Source: Streptomyces sp. Act143
Lineage (GTDB): Bacteria; Actinomycetota; Actinomycetes; Streptomycetales; Streptomycetaceae
Direction of reading: 5' to 3'
Length of the DNA: 64,000 nt
NCBI RefSeq assembly: GCF_003143935.1
Contig: NZ_QFRX01000001.1
Coordinates: 3,990,805-4,054,804 of the forward strand
Position 1 is the stretch's first letter. Each line of letters starts with the position of its first letter. This document shows, piece by piece, positions 61,322-64,000 of this stretch. The position numbers and the translations under genes were made by a program. The notes beneath the pieces were generated by a model, which was given only the letters and a program-made list of their open reading frames with translations, had not been told where the DNA came from and made no database searches.

Positions 61322-62764
61322 TCAGACGGTGATGGTCTTGTACTCGGTGTAGGTGCCGAGGCCGACCGCGCCGTACTCGCGGCCGATGCCGCTGGCCTTG
61401 AAGCCGCCGAACGGGCCGTCGAAGGCGACGGAGGCGCCGTTGACCGTGATGGTGCCGGTGCGGACGCGGCGGGCCACGGCCAGCGCGTGCTCCTCGTCGG
61501 CGGACCAGACGCCACCGGAGAGGCCGTACTCGGAGTCGTTGGCGATGCGGACGGCGTCGTCCTCGTCGTCGTAGGCGATGACCACCAGGACCGGGCCGAA
61601 GATCTCCTCCTGCGCGATGCGCATGGCGTTGTCGACGTCGGCGAAGACGGTCGGCGTGACGTAGTTGCCCTTCTCCAGGCCCTCGGGGATCTGCGGGCCG
61701 CCGGTGACCAGGCGGGCGCCTTCCTCGATGCCGAGCTGGATGTAGTTGCGCACCCGCTCCTGCTGGTCGGGGCGGATCATCGGGCCGATGAAGGTGTCGG
61801 GGTCGTTGGGGTCGCCGACCTTCAGCGACTCCACCAGCGTCTTCAGTCCGGCGACGACCTCCTCGTAGCGGCTGCGCGGGGCGAGGATGCGGGTCTGGGC
61901 GATGCAGGACTCGCCGTTGTTGAGCAGGGAGCCGAACTTCAGGCCCGCGATGGCCTTGTCGAGGTCGGCGTCGGGCAGGATGATCGCGGCGGACTTGCCG
62001 CCCAGCTCCAGGCTGACCCTCTTCAGCTGCTCGCCGGCGATGGAGGCGATGCGGCGGCCGGCCCGCGTCGAGCCGGTGAAGGCGATCTTGTCGACGTCCT
62101 TGTGGGAGACCAGGTACTCACTGGTCTCACGGTCCGCGGGCAGCACGCTGATGACGCCCTCGGGCAGGCCCACCTGTGCGAGGAGCTCGGCCAGGAAGCC
62201 CATGCTCAGCGAGTTCTCCGGGGACACCTTCAGGACCACCGAGTTGCCCGCGAGGAGCGAGGGGATGATCTTCGAGGTGGCCGAGGAGAAGGGCGAGTTC
62301 CACGGGATGACGGCGGCGACGACGCCGACCGCCTCGCGGCGCACCACGCTGCGCACCGGGGACGCCGGGTCGGAGGGGACGAGGGTCTCCTCCCAGGCGA
62401 ACTCCTCGGCCGCCTTGAGGTAGGCGTTGGCCTGGCGGGTCAGACCGGGCTGTCCGGCGCGGGTGAACCAGCCCGCCGAGCCGTTCTCCAGCGCGATCAG
62501 GTCCGCGATCTTCTCGGCGTTCTCCTCGCGCAGTGCGTTGAAGCGGCGCAGGACCGCGATCCGCTCCGCCGGCGGGGTCAGGCGCCACTCGCCCCCGTCG
62601 AAGGAGGCGCGGGCCGCGGCGACCGCGCGGTCGATGTCCGCCGGCTGCGCCTGTGCGGCGCGGCCGACCACGGACTGGTCGTGCGGCGAGGCGATGTCCA
62701 GCAACTCCGGGTTGCTCGGCTCGACCCAGGAGCCGCCGATGAAGAGTCGGTCGTAGGTGATCAT
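61322..62764 (-). CDS. NAD(P)-dependent aldehyde dehydrogenase
   Basis: ALDH-family enzyme of 480 aa. The catalytic Cys lies in NNGESCIAQTR and the general base Glu in SLELGGKSA. The cofactor region VAAVIPWNSPF and FTGST are present, and the N-terminal arm begins MITYDRLFIGGSW. ATG at 62764 (after GGAAGAGAG) is chosen; the frame opens to 62821 with no signal. Substrate unknown; it acts in the cytoplasm. It is divergent from a TetR gene, with an imperfect inverted repeat between them, so regulation by that repressor is likely. Confidence 0.93.
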   Translation of the reverse strand: MITYDRLFIGGSWVEPSNPELLDIASPHDQSVVGRAAQAQPADIDRAVAAARASFDGGEWRLTPPAERIAVLRRFNALREENAEKIADLIALENGSAGWFTRAGQPGLTRQANAYLKAAEEFAWEETLVPSDPASPVRSVVRREAVGVVAAVIPWNSPFSSATSKIIPSLLAGNSVVLKVSPENSLSMGFLAELLAQVGLPEGVISVLPADRETSEYLVSHKDVDKIAFTGSTRAGRRIASIAGEQLKRVSLELGGKSAAIILPDADLDKAIAGLKFGSLLNNGESCIAQTRILAPRSRYEEVVAGLKTLVESLKVGDPNDPDTFIGPMIRPDQQERVRNYIQLGIEEGARLVTGGPQIPEGLEKGNYVTPTVFADVDNAMRIAQEEIFGPVLVVIAYDDEDDAVRIANDSEYGLSGGVWSADEEHALAVARRVRTGTITVNGASVAFDGPFGGFKASGIGREYGAVGLGTYTEYKTITV

Positions 62765-62812
62765 GTGCTTTCTCTCTTCCGGTGCACTGTCTTGCCGTGT
62801 CATCTCTAACTG

Positions 62813-62858
62813 CCACTTCAATGTAGCACTTCAGTTCGCTAGCTGCACATTGTAGTGG
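62813..62858. promoter_or_regulatory. Imperfect inverted repeat in the aldehyde dehydrogenase/TetR gap
   Basis: CCACTTCAATGTAGCA (62813-62828) is inversely matched by TGCACATTGTAGTGG (62844-62858) apart from a one-base shift. CACTTCA also occurs twice directly. The region is unusually AT-rich, sits between divergent starts and is a probable TetR operator. Confidence 0.6.
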
Positions 62859-62901
62859 TTCTAAGACTTATGATGCTCTACACTGGCGGTACTGTTGAAG
62901 G

Positions 62902-63450
62902 ATGAGAGCCGACGCCGCACGCAACCTGGAAGCCGTCCTGACCACCGGGGCACGTATGCTCGCCGCCGATCCAGGTGTGAGCGTCGCGGGCATCGCCGCC
63001 GAGGCGGGCGTCGACCGGCGGACCGTCTACCGACGCTTCGCCAACCGCGACGAGCTGCTCACGGCGATCTACGAGGCCCGGCTCTGCGCCATCGAGCAGG
63101 CCCTTGAGGACGCGCGTCTGCGCGAGGCCCCCGTTGCCGTCGCCCTGCACCGCTACGTCGAGAACATCATCGTCATCAACCGGACCTGGCCGGTTGATCT
63201 CGCCCGCATGCTCACCGACGGCGACGCCCGCCGACGCCGGGACGCCTGTCTGGCCGAGGTCGACGCCTTTCTCCAACGCGCCGCCGAGGAGGGCTTGTTG
63301 CGCAAGGACCAGCCGCCGGGGTGGGCCGGGTCCCTGCTGCCCGAACTGGTGCACCTGGCCGCCCAGCAGCTGACACACCTGAGCGCCGGACAGGCCGCGG
63401 ATGCAGTGGTCGACACGTATCTACGTGGCATGGGTACTCAAGCTACCTGA
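62902..63450 (+). CDS. TetR-family transcriptional regulator
   Basis: Repressor-like protein of 182 aa. The helix-turn-helix reads VSVAGIAAEAGVDRRTVYRRFANRDELLTAIYEARL. The ligand domain is short. ATG at 62902 follows TGAAGG. It is divergently transcribed from the aldehyde dehydrogenase with the inverted repeat between, the classical layout of a TetR repressor and its target. A hairpin and an A/T-rich palindrome follow its stop. Confidence 0.9.
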   Translation: MRADAARNLEAVLTTGARMLAADPGVSVAGIAAEAGVDRRTVYRRFANRDELLTAIYEARLCAIEQALEDARLREAPVAVALHRYVENIIVINRTWPVDLARMLTDGDARRRRDACLAEVDAFLQRAAEEGLLRKDQPPGWAGSLLPELVHLAAQQLTHLSAGQAADAVVDTYLRGMGTQAT

Positions 63451-63467
63451 CGTTTGTACTTTTTGCG

Positions 63468-63487
63468 CTACATATCGGCATATGTAG
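63468..63487. repeat. A/T-rich perfect inverted repeat after the TetR gene
   Basis: CTACATAT-CGGC-ATATGTAG has 8-base perfect arms. It lies 18 bases after the TetR stop and before the large hairpin. It is either a weak terminator or a protein-binding site; a related element is at 55450. Confidence 0.5.
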
Positions 63488-63509
63488 TGTGTCGTCGGTA
63501 GCAGGAAAA

Positions 63510-63550
63510 CACCGGGCCGAGCGGGAGTGTGTGTCCCGCTCGGCCCGGTG
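63510..63550. terminator. Perfect 17-bp bidirectional terminator
   Basis: Arms 63510-63526 and 63534-63550 are fully complementary with a 7-base loop (GTGTGTG). It separates the convergent TetR and ricin-domain genes and begins 18 bases after the latter's stop. Confidence 0.9.
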
Positions 63551-63567
63551 CCGGTGAGGTCCGTCGG

Positions 63568-64000
63568 TCAGACGGGGAGTTTCCAGAGCTGGTTGGCGCT
63601 GGCCGCGCAGGTCCAGATCTGGAGCTTGGTGCCGTTGGCCGAGCTGGGGCCGGTGGCGTCCAGGCACTTGCCGGACTGGCTGCCCACCAACTGGCCCTTG
63701 GAGTCCGACGTCCACTTCTGCGAGGTCGCACCGGTGCAGGTGGAGAGCTGCACCTGGGTGCCGTCCGCGGTCGCACCGCCCGCCACCGTCATGCACTTGC
63801 CCAACGCGCGCAGGGTGCTGTCCGCCGCCACCGTCCAGGCCTGACCGCTGCCCGTCCCACAGGTGTTCAGCTGGATCGCCGTACCGTTCGCCGACAACGA
63901 CCCCGCGACCTCGGCGCACTTGCCGCCGTAGCCACTGATCACACCCGTCGGACGCGACGACGGCACACTCCACAACTGGTTGTCGGAAGCCGCACACGTC
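63568..64000 (-). CDS. C-terminal ricin-type (RICIN/CBM13) carbohydrate-binding domain, partial
   Basis: The frame is open at the window end, so the 5' part of the gene lies beyond base 64000. The visible residues form three QxW repeats: QLWSVPSS, GQAWTVAAD, QKWTSDSKG and a final QLWKLPV. Each subdomain has the Cys pair (GKCAEVAG/NTCGTG, GKCMTVAGG/STCTGA, GKCLDATG/WTCAAS). This is the usual C-terminal lectin module of secreted Streptomyces glycosyl hydrolases and other enzymes; the catalytic part is not in view. A stop at 63568 follows QLWKLPV. Confidence 0.9.
   Translation of the reverse strand, partial: TCAASDNQLWSVPSSRPTGVISGYGGKCAEVAGSLSANGTAIQLNTCGTGSGQAWTVAADSTLRALGKCMTVAGGATADGTQVQLSTCTGATSQKWTSDSKGQLVGSQSGKCLDATGPSSANGTKLQIWTCAASANQLWKLPV

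Overview
The window is high-GC actinobacterial chromosome, almost certainly Streptomyces. The evidence is the strong GC bias with third-position GC, GTG and TTG starts, a WhiB protein, two very large LuxR-family ATPase regulators, many secreted hydrolases with long Ala-rich signal peptides, and a single noticed TTA codon, which lies in an insertion sequence. No tRNA, rRNA, CRISPR array, prophage or complete biosynthetic cluster was seen. The region reads as accessory chromosome: regulators, proteases, transporters, detoxification genes and decayed gene copies.

Layout. 0-7 kb: the end of a PHP-domain hydrolase, then a five-gene oligopeptide ABC importer operon on the minus strand. 6.9-9.6 kb: a PAP2 phosphatase, then a decay zone with three pseudogenes, two of which lost their 5' ends head to head. 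9.7-15 kb: a NarL-type two-component pair, an ABC exporter with a 56-residue membrane protein, and an acyltransferase-like membrane protein. One inverted repeat stands in front of both the regulator and the exporter operon. 15-25 kb: a secreted M4 protease, a small unknown protein, and two convergent LuxR-family ATPase regulators separated by duplicated copies of one gene's tail. 25-33.6 kb: a secreted I36-like protein, a HAD phosphatase, an OmpR-type two-component pair, a secreted trypsin-like protease, and a lipoprotein/adaptor/ATPase/permease efflux operon. 33.6-37.6 kb: catalase with an ankyrin partner, a VTT membrane protein, and a Doc-like/antitoxin/TetR operon with a palindromic operator. 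37.6-43.6 kb: a TPP enzyme, a glycosyltransferase, a TetR regulator, a rhodanese and two small secreted proteins.

43.7-51.6 kb: a membrane-anchored unknown, an IS630-family element, an Imm53 immunity gene bracketed by IS ends, an orphan secY, and a 1270-residue secreted subtilase. 52-58 kb: GNAT, a two-domain cell-wall hydrolase, WhiB, a secreted protein, an acyl-CoA-dehydrogenase-like flavoprotein and an orphan bL32 gene. 58-64 kb: two SDRs, an MBL hydrolase, an aldehyde dehydrogenase with a divergent TetR regulator, and the C-terminal end of a ricin-type carbohydrate-binding protein.

Three signals deserve most attention. First, the palindrome ACACGTGT recurs in intergenic regions across 20 kb, including in front of secY and of secreted or membrane protein genes. 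Second, an immunity gene sits between an internal and an outer right end of an IS630 element. Third, two promoters around the 10-13 kb two-component system share an inverted repeat.
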